Source of the DNA: an uncultured Clostridium sp.
GTDB taxonomy: Bacteria > Bacillota > Clostridia > TANB77 > CAG-508
Reading direction: 5' to 3'
Assembly (NCBI GenBank): GCA_947428535.1
Contig: CANEMG010000068.1
Coordinates: 1 to 5,886, forward strand
DNA length: 5,886 nucleotides
The notes beneath the pieces are model-generated. The model worked only from the letters and a program-made list of their open reading frames with translations. It did no database searches and was not told the DNA's origin. Numbering within the stretch: the first letter of the stretch is position 1; each line of letters opens with the position of its first letter. The position numbers and the translations under genes are program-made. Below, piece by piece: positions 5,860-5,886 of this stretch.

Positions 5860-5886
5860 CACAAAATAAAATTTAATAAATATACT

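Noticed and set aside
1..5886. CRISPR arrays, tRNA, rRNA, insertion sequences and toxin-antitoxin pairs
   Set aside because: No regularly spaced repeats, RNA-gene signatures, transposase motifs or paired small genes were seen on either strand.

Overview
The window is very AT-rich DNA with standard bacterial translation signals. TGG encodes Trp, TAA and TAG are stops, and Shine-Dalgarno sites are purine-rich. The gene set (secA carrying a SEC-C tail, prfB downstream of it, and a Wzz-like / BY-kinase / PHP-phosphatase trio in that order) suggests a low-GC Firmicute, most likely a clostridium-like lineage. The species cannot be named from this sequence.

Layout, all on the + strand: (1) positions 1-648 hold the 3' end of secA, closed by a perfect 13-bp hairpin terminator (723-760). 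(2) Positions 784-2137 form a self-contained transcription unit. It has a near-consensus promoter with an inverted repeat built into it, a structured leader, a strong RBS, one 398-residue gene of the coenzyme F420-0:L-glutamate ligase (CofE)-like family, and a 14-bp perfect hairpin terminator. Its base composition (about 43-47% G+C in hand-counted lines, against 25% in a prfB line) and codon choice differ sharply from everything around it. It looks like a horizontally acquired cassette between secA and prfB, which are direct neighbours in many Firmicutes. (3) Positions 2269-3375 hold prfB (release factor 2), complete, starting with GTG, and lacking the usual programmed frameshift. (4) From about 3411 to the end lies the start of a surface-polysaccharide locus. 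It has an overlapping pair of promoters, a Wzz/YveK-like membrane modulator gene broken by one in-frame TAA, an intact CpsD-type tyrosine autokinase, and an intact CpsB/YwqE-type metal-dependent tyrosine phosphatase. A long AT-rich inverted repeat follows the last gene.

How the parts work together: SecA (protein export) and RF2 (termination at UAA/UGA) are housekeeping. The last three genes form the classic phosphorylation module that controls capsule or exopolysaccharide polymerisation: membrane modulator, kinase with a C-terminal Tyr cluster, and phosphatase that resets it. The glycosyltransferase genes that would normally follow lie outside the window.

I did not find a clearly new multi-gene system. 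The two points most worth following are the foreign, apparently self-regulated CofE-like cassette and the single nonsense codon in the modulator gene of an otherwise intact capsule-control operon.
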